The position numbers and the translations under genes were made by a program. Of a DNA stretch of 64,000 nucleotides, positions 34,878 to 46,929 are shown one piece after another. Positions within the stretch are counted from its first letter, which is position 1. Each line of letters opens with the position of its first letter. The stretch is from positions 14,159,001 to 14,223,000 of the forward strand of contig OZ005603.1 in the NCBI GenBank assembly GCA_963930655.1, written 5' to 3'. The notes beneath the pieces are model-generated. The model did no database searches, was not told the DNA's origin, and worked only from the letters and a program-made list of their open reading frames with translations. The DNA comes from Myrica gale. Its lineage: Eukaryota; Streptophyta; Magnoliopsida; Fagales; Myricaceae.

Positions 34878-35179
34878 AGTCCAGATTTTAATTTCTTGAT
34901 AAGACACCTGGCATAGTATAGTATTCTCATATCCCTACTTTAGGAGGTATTCACTAAGACGATGGTACCACATGCATCCGGATTGTTTTAACCCATAGGA
35001 ATTTTGCAGCTTTCTAGAGTACATGCTTCAAGCATTTTAAATCTTTATGGAATTTTCATGTATATATCATGGTTTCATGAATAATATAAGTATGCGGCCA
35101 CAACATTCATTAATCGCATATTTAATCTTCATGTGACTACTTAGCTGATTAATGATTAAAAATTTGAATGCAATTAAAT
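34878..35179 (-). pseudogene. Copia RT middle fragment
   Basis: The minus strand shows DIYMKIP at about 35065, and further on GLKQSG-like and RLSEYLLK-like remnants in shifting frames, as in copia reverse transcriptase. It is bounded by the hAT element on the right and the solo LTR on the left. Several frameshifts are present. Confidence 0.75.
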
Positions 35180-38100
35180 TAGGGGTGAGATTTTTATCCG
35201 CCGGTATCCGAAATTCCGGCACCTGTTCCTAGCTCCGACCACCGTATACCGGCCAAAACCGGTATTGGTAATTCCACCGATACTGGGCTGAATGTCTGTA
35301 CCGATTTTTTTTTTTTAAAAAAATAAGAAACGCACAACTTTGGACTTGGACAACACGTGCGTTTTGCTCTAGATCAAAGTTGTGCGTTTTGGACTAGACC
35401 AAAACGCACGTTCTGGTATAGGGTTTTCAAAACCCACACTCCACCCCCGATACCCCCCATTTCTCAGTCGCCTCTATCCTGCCCCTCTCCAGCTCTCCGA
35501 CCTCCGTCTCTCGTTTCTCCTCCGCTCCCAGCCCTCCGACCTCCCTTCCCCTCTCACGGCTGACGGATCTTAAGTCTCTCTAACTCTCGAGCTCTTTCTC
35601 ACAGACTGACAGTCTCGCTCAAATCTCTCTCTCGGGTCGCCGCCGTCTCCACTCACCTTCGAGTTTGAAGGCCACCGGCCTCAGCCCTCTCATTCTGAGT
35701 CGAATCAGTCATCAACTCTCTCTCTCTCTCTAACGGATCACACTCACAGACTCACTCACTCTCATTATATCACAATAATATTCACAGATTCATTGCTTCT
35801 TAGTATTTTTTGTTCAATTTCATTTTCGTATCATTATTCATTATAATTTATCAGTTGTTCAATAACGATTTCTTCATTTTATTATCTGTTAATACGAAAA
35901 AAATTTCTTTGCAGGTTATTACAAAGGTCGTGTCGTGTGGTTACTAGTTAGTGCACTGTCATTGAGGTAAATTCACTAATGTTTCACTTATTTAGTAGTT
36001 CATTAGTTAATTTAAAATTTTAAAATGTATATTAGGACCTAAGTTGTGAAACTCGGGAGGATGGGCATGAATGATTGGAGAATTTTGTTGTTACTTGTTA
36101 GTTGTTTGTTTGTTGTAGTCTGTAGGTAATTTGTGAGTTGTTAGTTTGTTTGTAAATTAAAGTTAAGATTGTTAAGAGCTCGTTGTTCTTTGTTTGTTTA
36201 TAATTTGTGAGTTAGTAGCATGTATGTAGTTTGTTTCTTTGCCATTGGTTGTTAAGATTGTTGCTAGAGCTTGTTGTTCTTTGTTAGCCAATGTATGAAT
36301 TTAGTTTTCCTTGCATTTCTTGTGAGCATGTTAAAAGCAAATTCTAATACATGAAAGTCAGTCTTTTTTTTCTTTTTTTTATACAAGCAATTGTGATTTT
36401 TCATTTCACAGTGGGAGAACATATATTTGAAGTTTGTGCCCACACAACCCATTTCATCGATGACTAAGGCCCTAAGGGCCACAAAACATTAGGCCTTAAA
36501 TTCCACAATCCAATGGACCTTTTGTGTCCACTGACCCAGATTGGAAAATGGTTTCAAGTGGAAAATCACAAACTAGAGGTTTAAAGAGATTGTGAATTTG
36601 TGAACTTTCTCTTATGTATTTGGTTTCTCATTTTAGTTTTCAACATTAGAAGTTGTGATTTGTAGTCAAGTAAACAACAAACGTGTCAACTTTTCCCTCA
36701 TTATGGGTCGTCGAAGACCTTGGTAATATTGTATGGTGTCTCTTTAGTATTATTGATTTAGTATGTAACATGTATGGACTTTTTAGCATCTTTTATTAGA
36801 GTACGGGTATTTAATATAATTTTTTCATAACTTTTTCTTTTCTCAGATGGATCCCTTTACTTTTTCTTCTACTCCTTCGATTGACCCACCAACACCACGT
36901 CTCCAAGTAGGAGTCGACGCTTCCTTGCTTCCTCCCTTATTATTGGTGAGGAGCCGGCTCCTTAACTTGGGGGGATAGTGTCGATGTGTCAGCACCACCT
37001 CTCCCAATGAGCAGGAATATTTCTCAACCCTCTCCCATGTGGAATCACTTCACAAGGATTGAAAAAATAAATGATCGAGAGAAGCCAATGGAAAAATGTA
37101 ACTATTGTAATCATCCGGTGTGAGGTCTCACTTGAAGGGTTGTTTAGCATATCAACGGAAGCAAAGTAAGTTGAACTTCTCTCAATCGAAGTTCACTCAC
37201 GGTGCTTCTTCAAAACTGGCCAAGGGGGATGTCGTGGGGGAGGTGAAGATAGATACGTATAATGAGAAAAAGGTTAGGAGAGTCATCGCTCGATTCATAA
37301 TCGTCGATGAGTTGCCATTTAGGGTGGTGAGCAAGGATGGGTTCAAAAATATGATTCATGAATTTGAGCCCCGATTTAGGATGCCGTCTTGATACACAGT
37401 GATGAAGGATTGTATGAGTCTTTATCTTGATGAGAAGAATAAGTTAAGGAATATCATTTTAGGAACGCGACCTATGATTTGTTATACAACCAACACGTGG
37501 ACTTCAGTTCAGAATATGAACTATATGTCTGTGACTGGCCAATTTATTGATTCAAATTTTGTGTTGCACAAAAGGATTCTTGGATTTCGTAGAGTCACGG
37601 ATCACAGAGGGATTACAATTGCAAAAGAATTGGAGGAATGTGGGCATAAGTGGGGGATTGATAAGGTTCTTGCAATCATAGTGGATATTGCATCATCTAA
37701 TAATGTTGCAATAGATCATTTTAAAAGGAGACAAGTGGCACTTGCGGGTGGTAGGGTGGGGTTGTTGTTTGTGGGCATGAATTTATTCACATGAGGTGTT
37801 GCGCACATATCTAAACTTTATTTTGCAAGACGGTGTGAAAGAACGAGATGATTCGGTGGTTAGGGTTAGAAATTATGTTAAGTATGTTAAATCATCCTCT
37901 TAACGGTTGGATTATTTTAGAAATTGTGTGAGGAAGAGGTCGCTTCCTACCGATGGATTTTTGCAACTTGATGTACCTACGAGATGGAATTCGACGTATA
38001 TTATGTTAGAGTCTGCAATGAAGTATGAAGATGTTTTTAATGATATGTTGGCTTTCGATGAAAAGTTGGGTTTTTTGGATTTCTTAACTGAGGATAGGCA

Positions 38101-40301
38101 TGGAAAGAAGGGGTTGTGGCCTCCATCTATAGAGGATTGGGCGCGTGCGAAGCATTTTATAAACTTCTTGATGTTGTTTTATAATGTCACGCTAAGGATA
38201 TCTGCTTCAAAGACTGTTATTGTAAACCTATTATGTACGCAATTGACTTTGATTCATAACCAATTGAAGGAGTTTGCTCAAAGTGAGGATGATTCGTTGG
38301 TGGATGTGGCGAGGAGGATGCAATCGAAGTACGATAAATATTGTGGTAATTTGAAAGATGCGAATAAACTATTGTTTGTGGCAGTAGCACTTGATCCTCA
38401 ATTAAAGTTGGGTTGGTTGCGTTTGTGGTTCTCTAAGACATTGGGCAAGGAGGAGGGTCGAGCGATGACTAGTTTGGTTAGAGGTACATTAGAGCAATTG
38501 TTTACGGAGTACAATATTGTTTATGGTAATGATAATACTTCAAGGCGTCAACAGACAGCAAGTGAAGCTGATGGTTCTAGTTCTACTGCAAGTGGTACAA
38601 AAAAACGCATGTGCAATGAATATATGTCTTTCATGGAGCACGACGATGTTATAGAAACCACATCTGAAGTTGATAGATATATGATGGAGCCTCCTCAACC
38701 TAGGGTCGAGGATTTTGATATTCTAGTTTGGTGGAAAGTGAATCAGTTTAAGTTCCCTATTCTTGCTTGAATTGCTCGAGATGTACTTGTCATCCCTACT
38801 ACAACCGTGTCATCTGAGTCGGTCTTCAGCACAGGAGGACGTGTACTGGATGCTTTTCGAAGCTCAATGGCTCCTAGAACAGTGGAGGGTCTTATATGTG
38901 CGCATAATTGGTTGCAATCTGCTTCTATTCATGAAGATGCTGAATGTGAACCTTAGATTGGTGGCGAAACAGAATATTTAGAAAGTTATAATGTGGAAAA
39001 AGGTAATGATTTCGTTGTTTAGTTTTTTTAATTGTTAGATGTTTTTTAAGAATGTTGTGTGTTTTTTTCTAAATGTTCTTTGTTTCCAGACATGACTAAT
39101 AATCCTACACAACTTATATCTATTATCTCGGTCTCCAACATGAATAGTGTGACACAAACACTTGACGTGGACGATTAGAGGGAGATATAAATTATAATGG
39201 TATTGTTTTTCATTTTTATTGTTACAAAATACAATTATACAATTTGAGTAATAGAGTATAATTGTATAAGTTTAGATTTAAGCATTATAAGCTGTTTTTT
39301 TGTTTAAGGAAAATGCCACTAATATTAGATTAATAAATGTTAGACTTATAATCTTTTAGATAATAGGATTGATTGGTAATTAGTAACTTGGATTTTTGGG
39401 TGTGTTGTATTTTATTTTTTTTAATTATTTTGTGCTTTGTTTTTTCATGACGGACATGGTGTTGTGCATATATTTCATAATTTTTATTATTTTGTAATGT
39501 TATCATTTTGATATTGTGATGTTTCATTGTTTTGGAAAATGGGAAGTAAGCAATTAGGTGTTATGTTCTGCATTGGTTGAAATTTAAATTAGTTTAGTAA
39601 TTAGTAAGTCAATGACCAATCTTTTGTAGTTGGTCATTAAATATTATGGGCATAAATAAAAAGGACATACAAAACTAACACTATTATAACAATATGATAG
39701 TGATGTTTTGATTAAATAGCCAACATTTTATTCCATCAATTCAAATATTCAATTTGTAATATTTGTAGTTTCTTTTAGATGATGTAAATTTGTATTATTT
39801 GTAGACTTTATGTATATTGTGTAACTTGTAAATTTATTTCTATCATTCTTCTTTCATTGATGTATGTATATGATTTATTAATTTAATGCAATTGAAACAA
39901 CTATAGAATTGAAAATTTGTAATTTTAGAACATAGTAAATTATTATTACATAAAAAAATAGTGGATCCAACATCCTATTAAAATTCTAAATTTGGTATTT
40001 TGGATCCAACATCCATATTTAAAAACTTACTTATTAAATCAAACCCAAGTTAAAAAGCCAGATAAATGCAATAATAAAACAAGCCCAAGTTAAAAAGCCC
40101 GAAAAAATACAATAATAAGACAAGCCCAAGTTAACAGTCCTAAAAAAACTAAGATTTTGGGCCTAAAATGGGCCCAAAATCAGCCCAAATGAACTGTCGG
40201 AATTCCTGCATCCGGTACCAGGATTTCTGGAATTTCGGCAGTTTCCGGACAAGAACCGGATGCCTAAATATGCATCCGACTATTACCGGTACCCTGCCCT
40301 A
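35180..40301 (+). mobile_element. hAT-superfamily DNA transposon (5.1 kb), RICESLEEPER type
   Basis: The left end is TAGGGGTGAGAT. The reverse complement of the right end is TAGGGCAGGGTACC. Both ends are followed by CCGG-rich subterminal repeats, as is usual for hAT. It carries a decayed transposase (36847-38957). It inserted into copia reverse-transcriptase coding: copia motifs lie immediately on both sides. Related sequence with the right end only lies at about 46930-48137. Sequence between 38960 and 40200 is AT-rich with no gene. Confidence 0.85.
36847..38957 (+). pseudogene. hAT transposase pseudogene (BED zinc finger, RNase-H-like core, dimerisation domain)
   Basis: The likely start is ATG 36847, right after an AG acceptor-like site. 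The BED finger is broken: WNHFTRIEKIN, then CNYCN, then SHLKGCLAYQ in another frame (about 37035-37155). The core includes TTNTWTSVQNMNYMSVTGQF in the frame at 37399-37794 and LDVPTRWNSTYIMLESA in the frame at 37907-38770. An in-frame TGA at 38768-38770 precedes the well-kept C-terminal hATC dimerisation domain (IPTTTVSSESVFSTGGR followed by VLDAFRSS, to about 38957). At least three frameshifts or stops make it inactive. In the family the protein cuts and pastes the element. Confidence 0.85.
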
Positions 40302-40309
40302 AATTCAAT

Positions 40310-41215
40310 ACATTACAAGAGAATAAGTCTCTTCATAATCAATCTCATGTCTCTGCGAGAAACCTTGTGCAACAAGTTGTGCTTTATATCTAATAATTTA
40401 TGTTTTCTTATTACGTTTTCGCACAAATACCCACTTATATCCAATAGGTATGACACATTCAAGTGTGTGGACTACAAGTCCAAATACTTCACATTTGGTT
40501 AAAGTGTTTAACTCTGCCTGGATTGCTTCTTTACACATTGGCCAATCATTTATACATCAACATTCTTCAACGAATTGTAGTTCACTTTATCATTACTTTT
40601 GGTAATGTCAAAAACAATTTTAAATGAAAATATGTTGTCGACGAGAATGTTGCTTCTATCTCATATTCCTCTTGTACTTATATAATGTATTGAGATCTCA
40701 TTCTTTTCAGGTACATTTTCTCTTCAAGAGTTATCTCTTTAGGAGCTGTCACTTATGGGGCTATCTCTTCAGGAAATTCTATTTATAGAAATTTTTCTTT
40801 AGAAGATAGATTTTTTTTTTCAATTTATTGTCGGTATTGTAGGTATGGCCTCTTTAAGAGCACTGATGGAGTACTGATTTCTTTTTTTTTGTGTCTTCTG
40901 CTCCCAAGGAATTTTATTTTTTGCACCAAGAGGTTTACCACGCTTCATGCGTATATTGGATTCATTTGCTACTTGTCGTTCTTCAAGAACATCAATACAT
41001 GCAGGGATATTAACAGTTAGGAAGTATGATTTCACAACTTTCTTATTATGTGTAAACAAATATGGTAATTGATTCACAATCTTTCGCATATGAATGATTT
41101 TTTTATCTTTCAATTCACATTGATTGGTTCGAGGAGCAAAATGAGATAACATCAAATTATTCCAAGTAATCTCACGTCGTGCTTCACGCAACAATTTTTT
41201 ACCACTCAATTATGG
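40310..41215 (-). pseudogene. Copia RT N-terminal part and integrase-RT linker
   Basis: The minus strand shows GYKWVFVRKRN at about 40450, preceded by WPMCKEAIQAELNTL at about 40545, the start of the copia reverse-transcriptase domain. The frame 41209-40820 reads NQCELKDKKIIHMRKIVNQL and RMKRGKPLGAKNK, the usual linker after integrase. Stops are present. Confidence 0.8.
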
Positions 41216-42240
41216 AAAAATGGTCTCATCAAACAAACAGTCATCAAAACGTGCTTTAAAAATATCTCCAGTTAATGGTTCAACATATCTAATGATAGAT
41301 GGCGAATCAAAACCAATATAAATATCAAGTCTAAATTGAGGACCCATTTTAGTGCATTGAATGGGCGAAATTAGACTATAGACAGCAGAATCAAAAATTC
41401 GAAGATGAGAGATATTTTGAGGTTGACCAAAAGTAAGTTGAAGAGAAGAATATGATAAGCAATTGGTTTAATCTGTAATAGTGATGCAGCATGTAAAATA
41501 TCATATCCTCAAGTAGAAATTGGTAACTTTGTTTTCACAAGCAAAGACCGAGCAATTAACTGAAGTCTTTTTATGAAAGATTCAACTAAACCATTTTGAG
41601 TATGAACACCAGCAACATAATATTCAACATCAATTTCAACACATACACAATAGTTATTGAAAGCATGAGATGAAAATTCAACAGCATTATCTCATCAAAT
41701 GCTCTTAATAGGATGATCAGAAAATTATGTTTTTAATCTAATAATTTGAGCAAGAAGTCGAGCAAATGCAACATTTCAAGTAGAAAGAAGGCAAACATGT
41801 GACCATCTAGGGGATGCATCAATCAAAACCTTGATATATCAAAATGGTCCACATGCATGATGAATTAGCCTACAAATATCTCCCTGAATTCTTTGTAAAA
41901 ATGATGAAGACTCAATAGTTACCTTTGAGAGAGATGGTTTAATAATAAACTTTCCCTGGGAACATGAACTACATGGATAATCACTTAGTAAAAGAATCTT
42001 TTGATTTTTTAAAGGATGTCAATTTGAGTTCTCAATAATTCGATGTATCATTATAAATCCTGGATGTCCAAGTCGATAATGTCGAAGCATAAATGTCTTT
42101 GTATTAGAGCATTTATAGTGTGTTTTGCAATTCTGGTGCATTACAATATTTGATTCAACTATTCTTATGATCGTATAATATAATCCAAAACAAAAACATG
42201 CAGTTTTTCAGTATGAGCTTTTGGCCCGATACTCTAGATG
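41216..42240 (-). pseudogene. Copia integrase pseudogene
   Basis: The minus strand, in several frames, reads CSQGKFIIKPS, QRIQGDIC (first catalytic Asp region), VAFARLLAQIIRLK, and the EFSSHAFNNYC and HTQNGLVES stretch containing the expected second Asp region and catalytic Glu. The ILLSIVXFRPFN-like C-terminal part follows. It is interrupted by stops (for example TGA or TAG in place of Trp or Arg codons). Confidence 0.75.
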
Positions 42241-43830
42241 TAATATAAAGATATTTTTAAGTACCTTCATTATTAGTTTCAATATGATAACTATTGAGTT
42301 GTATATCATTAAAATTAAGTAAATTTTTCCTAGATTTAGAGAAATATAATGTCTCGTCAATACACAAATATGTTCCTTCAATGAGCATAATGTAGGCTCT
42401 TCTAGAGCCTTCAAGTAGGTTTGCAGAACCTAATATGGTATTGACACGTGCTGTAGATAATATTAAGTATTGAAAATATTTTTTTTCTTTGAGGATTGTA
42501 TGCGTTATTGCACTGTTTGCTAGACAAAAATCATCATCGACCATCTTAGAGTGAATCAATGCATTAGATAAATCCATTTTATTTCACACATATAAAGTAT
42601 ATATATTAATCATTACTAACTCATAAGAACATGAAAATAAATATCTAACATTTTATTTTATTATGAAGAGAATACATTAATTAATTAGAACATTTTCATC
42701 ACCAATCAAATGATGAATTTTTCTAACAAGATCTTCAAAGAAATCTGAAACATCAAGATGAGTAACATCAACTCCATCAAAACGATCAAGAAAATTATTA
42801 TGATCAACAAAATTTGTTTCTTTTCCTTTCTCATTCAGAGAGGCTTGGTACAGGTCAACCAAGTGCCTTGACATACGACATGTACGAGACTAATGCTCAT
42901 TCATCCCACATTGATAACATAATTCTTTGCATGGTTATTTTGCAAACCTTTGCCTTTTTCTTGTTTGGCATTTCCTCACTTCTGGTGGTTTTGTTTTCCC
43001 CTTTTGTTCTTTTCCCAACCACAACCATGACTGTTGTTTCTTTTATGAAATGATGTCTCGTTCATTTCTGGAAGTGAGACTTTATTCGCTTCAAGAAAAG
43101 ATTGAGAATCGGTTGGTCGGGACTAATGATTTTTCATTAAAAGCTCAACAAGAAATTAGTTCATAATATTTCGTGAACTTTCGCTCTCGATATTGCTGCT
43201 GCATGAGCATATTCGAGACATAAAAAGTATAAAATGTTTTATCTAACATGTCTTCCTCAATGACATTTTCTCCACACAGTATCAACTGTGAGGTGATTTT
43301 GAATAAAGCAGAGTTATACTCACAACATATTTAAAATCTTGCAACCTCAAGTGCATCCAATTATATCGAGCTTTTGGGAGGATTGCAGATTTTTTTTTCT
43401 CGTATATCTCCTTTAAATTATTTCATAAGATAAGGGGATTTTTACCGTAAGGTATTTAGCTGTCAACTCTTCATGGAGATGATGGCATAAGAAAATCATT
43501 GCTTTGGCGCGATCCTGAAGGGATGTGTCATTTTCTTCCCGTATAATATTTCTAAAATTCTCAGCATCAAGATGAATTTCAGCATCAATGACCCATGAGA
43601 TAATTGTTGTCTGAAATATCAAGAGCTGTGAATTCAAGTTTTGTTAATTTGACATGATCTATAACAAGCAACCAAATGAATAAGTCTCTAATCCAATCAA
43701 ACAAATCAACAAATAAGAAAATGTCAAATCGATTAGAAAACTTACCACAGACTTGAGAAATTGATATAAAAATATGCAACTTCCTTTGACTTCAGGAATG
43801 AACTTTTGCAACAAGAAAGTACACCACCTT
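42241..43830 (-). pseudogene. Copia gag and protease pseudogene
   Basis: The gag N-terminal region reads KLTKLEFTALDIS at about 43640 and AEIHLDAENFRNI at 43590-43540, then AKAMIFLCHHLHEEL. A zinc knuckle CYQCGMNEH-stop-SRTC lies at about 42925-42880, with a stop where Trp is usual. Protease at about 42535 reads CLANSAITHTI, where the family has an Asp-Ser-Ala-Thr type active site, so the catalytic Asp is replaced by Asn. The following YHIETNNEG is the usual GAG-pre-integrase boundary. Confidence 0.8.
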
Positions 43831-43869
43831 CTCTCATAATTTCAAAAGTTTGTTCACAATCGGTAGAAC

Positions 43870-43884
43870 ATTGTGTTGATAACG
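43870..43884 (-). other. Copia primer-binding region
   Basis: Directly after the 5' LTR on the minus strand the sequence is CGTTATCAACACAATG. This resembles the TTATCAGCACG-type site, complementary to an internal part of initiator tRNA-Met, used by many plant copia elements (family knowledge). Confidence 0.55.
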
Positions 43885-44165
43885 TGTTGTAAAACTAAGG
43901 AGCAATATGATCTAAAAAGCGTAGCAAAGTAACATAGAAAAAATAGAAGAGAGGAATAGTTTTTCAGGAACCATGATGTATTCTAAATATTGTTATATGT
44001 CTACAACTCATCTCAATACCCATTTATATAGGCATAGAATCATAATAAGTTACATGAAATACAAAGATATGAATGTTACAAACTCAAAGGTCATAAAAGT
44101 GGAAAAACTCAAAGGTCATGAAGTCAAATGATCATCCACAATTAATTGAATCAGTAATCCCAACA
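43885..44165 (-). repeat. 5' LTR of the copia element
   Basis: 281 bases, TGTTGTAAAACTAAGG to AATCCCAACA on the plus strand. Homologous to 29629-29938, with many substitutions and some short deletions, so the insertion is old. Confidence 0.85.
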
Positions 44166-44389
44166 GGATATATCAATTTATCCTTGATCAGTACCAAGTA
44201 GTTGTGGCTATGGAACATTAATGTGCTTCCTATTTTAGCAAATGAATTGGTAACAAAGGCTTGGTCGGGTACTATAAAAATAACAAAGTCAGAAGCATGT
44301 ATGTGAACATAAATACGTTGAAATTACCCTACTAAAATATAAATCACTTGCCTTGTACAATTTTGAACAGATCCGTTCCTGCAATTATA

Positions 44390-45640
44390 TTACATATCCT
44401 TATAGTTTCTACTTGTAATAAATTAGTCCATATAATTTCAATTTCAAGAAAACAATCTATGAGGTCACCAATGTCAATTCTTAGCTATATCACTAACTGG
44501 ACATGTTGAGTATACTTTTAAGACATGTCATCACACGTGAAAAAAATATTAAAAATTCAAAAATAAATTTTAAAACCACGTCACCATCAAAAAGATTGTG
44601 CCACAAGTAAAAATAATAAAAATAGACAATAACATCGGAAAAAAATAAAGGTAAATTTTAAGAATTGAGACATAAAAGAGACAAAAATGAAAACATCAAC
44701 AATTTATTCACAAAGAATAGAAAATTAATGCCTAAATAAATACTATTTATTACGAAAAAGCATAAGTATAATATATCTAAAAACCCAGAAAAGATGCAAT
44801 AAGGATAAAAACAAATCAATCTACAAATAAATGATACTGAGCCTATAAAAAATATATAAAAAAGCAGCATTGTTATTTATTAATATTATTCGATTTTTAT
44901 GTTATGTCTTTGATCTAATTTATGCTTTTGTGTCGTATTTAGTCTTTTTTTAGTTTTATTTTTTTCTTTGTGTTTCTGGAGAGGCTTAATTATTGTTACA
45001 GTTCATATATTATTCATTTTTGACTAATCAGTCATTGGGGTACAATTTTGAAAAGATCGATCCATATGGTCTATTTTTCAAACATATAAATCCTTTCATC
45101 TAACAAAAATTAGCCAACTAACAGAAAATCGACATGGGATTGAGGTTGGATAGCCTATATGGGACCCCATCCAGTTAGTCAGCTAATTTGTTATGAATAA
45201 AATACAATAACATATAAAAAAAATTCCAAAAATATATTTAACAATATAAATAGTTAATATAAGAATTAAAAAATAATACGCCAAGAAAAGTATAAAAACA
45301 ACCAGTATTTGATAATATAATTAGAGTATGAAGAAAAAATATTAAATTAAATTAAAGATAATATATTGACTTTTAACAAATCAATCCTATACAATTTGAA
45401 CAAGTCAATTTTTGTGATCCACTTTTGAAATATATGAAAATTACTTTAGCACGTTCTGATTAGTTATTACATGGCTTAATAAGTCCACGTCATCGTTTTC
45501 CTTTAGTTAGATAACAAAGAATATTGGATTGAGGAATTAGTTTGTAACAATTTAGTCATATTAGAGACTATTATATTAAAATTAAAACTGGACTAATTTA
45601 TCATTACTTGAAACTACAGGAATCTGTAGTGTAAGTGAGT
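44390..45640. repeat. AT-rich element with diverged long inverted ends
   Basis: The left segment (TAGTTTCTACTTGTAATAAATTAGTCC, about 44402-44430) matches the reverse complement of the right segment (GGACTAATTTATCATTACTTGAAACTA, about 45590-45616), and similarity extends a few tens of bases each way. The interior is AT-rich without a gene. It is read as a diverged fold-back or Mutator-like non-autonomous element. Confidence 0.45.
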
Positions 45641-45759
45641 CTTGGATTAATTATCCACCGCAATAGATATGATATTCTTTTTGAGATGATCTGATGTCAA
45701 ATTTCGATAACAAAGTTTTTTTTTTAAAGAGGGGGAGGATATGAAATATTCTTAGTAAA

Positions 45760-45930
45760 ATATAGGAAAAATTAAAAATTATTGTGTTTCAACTATGTCA
45801 CCTAGAGCTAACGGCGCACTGCCACGTATCATATCGACCACATGTTATCCAATTAAATTTTTAGATGGGAACATAAGTCTGGTAAGAACTTATGGCAAGC
45901 CACATCATTGGACACGTAGATTTTGATATT
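45760..45930. repeat. Fragment related to the fold-back element at 49305-49835
   Basis: AATTAAAAATTATTGTG, then GCTAACGGCGCACTGCCACG, and further GGCAAG followed by TCATTGGACACGT. These parallel 49311-49585 in the same order and orientation (CTAATGACGCACCTGCCACG; GGCAAGTCGCGTCACTGGACACGT). The right half is missing and LINE sequence follows. Confidence 0.65.
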
Positions 45931-45984
45931 TTGAACATAGGCCAAAATAGCGGCTTGAGCAGCAAGCAATCGAGAGAGCTCAAA

Positions 45985-46577
45985 AAATAGAGCGCAGATT
46001 CGGTGGCAGCTTGGATTAAGAAAGTGTGTCATCCTCATGTGTCTATCGGAATTGATTTGGAGGATCAACATCGGTTTCAAATATTTGCTTCTAATGCTAT
46101 TGATATGGTGTGGTTGGTTACGAATAATGTTGTCCATGGTGGAAAGTCGTGCGATATGCAGGAGCTAGTTCTACGGGTGTGTAAGCTCAATCGATTGGAT
46201 AGCATGGCAAATGAAGTTTCAGTCGATAAAGAAACAAAGTGTTTGGAAGCCTCCATCCCCGGATAAGGTAAAGGTCAATGTGGATGTAGCTGTGCGTGAA
46301 AACTTAGCTGTCATTGCAGCCATAATTCGGGATCATCAAGGCGATGTCAAAGGTTCCACGTTTTTAAAGATTGCGGCAATCCAACCAATTGAAGGAGAGG
46401 CGGAGGCAGCTAAAATAGGGGTCAAGTTCGCTATACAGATGAAGTTTCGTGATATCATTCTAGAAGGTGGTTCAGAAAGGGTGATCAATGCTATTAAGTT
46501 ATGGCCAAAAACATTAATTTCGTATTTGGGAGTATATTTTGTATATGTTGTCTTAAATTCTCTATTTTCAGAGTAGG
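45985..46577 (+). pseudogene. LINE C-terminal fragment with RNase H domain
   Basis: The frame 46211-46576 reads WKPPSPDKVKVNVDVAV, AVIAAIIRDHQGDV, EAEAAKIGVKFAI and DIILEGGSERVINAI, the RNase H domain found at the C-terminus of many plant LINE ORF2 proteins. The preceding frame at 46003-46266 carries the end of a zf-RVT-like region. The 5' part and tail are missing. Confidence 0.75.
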
Positions 46578-46929
46578 ATATTCGTATTTGATATCACCAA
46601 TTAAAATAGTGAATCATGTTAAGATGAAAACAAAGAGAAGCTCCAAATCAATTACGAAGCAGATGAGTACTGATTAACCAGTCAAGAGGGAAAGCAAACG
46701 TGTTAAAAAAAAAAACAACAGAGGAAAAGATGGAAAGCACATGTGAAAGGGCCTATTGGTAGATCGCTGCTTCATCTTGAAATTTTCAAACTGCCAATGA
46801 TCAGCGCCACAATTTCTCTCTAAAATCGTATGCAGCAGAAAATTGTGAGAGTATGAGTTTTATGAAGTTTAGGAAGAAGTTTAAGAATATTTTATTATAA
46901 AATATTTTTTTAGAGTCTGTTAGAAAAAG

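Larger units (their letters stand above)
35172..40309. repeat. 8-bp target-site duplication of the hAT element
   Basis: AATTAAAT (35172-35179) and AATTCAAT (40302-40309) flank the element with seven of eight bases equal. Eight bases is the diagnostic size for hAT transposons. Confidence 0.85.
29629..44165 (-). mobile_element. Dead Ty1/copia retrotransposon (minus strand), interrupted by four later insertions
   Basis: LTRs at 29629-29938 and 43885-44165 share TGTTGTAAAACTAAGGAGCA and the downstream sequence, and both end with an ACA. Reading the minus strand from 44165 to 29629 gives LTR, primer site, gag, protease, integrase, reverse transcriptase and RNase H, the copia order. The coding run is split by an hAT transposon, a Sirevirus-like LTR and a LINE. 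A second Sirevirus-like LTR lies in the 3' non-coding part. Many stops are present. Flanking target duplications are not obvious. Confidence 0.85.
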
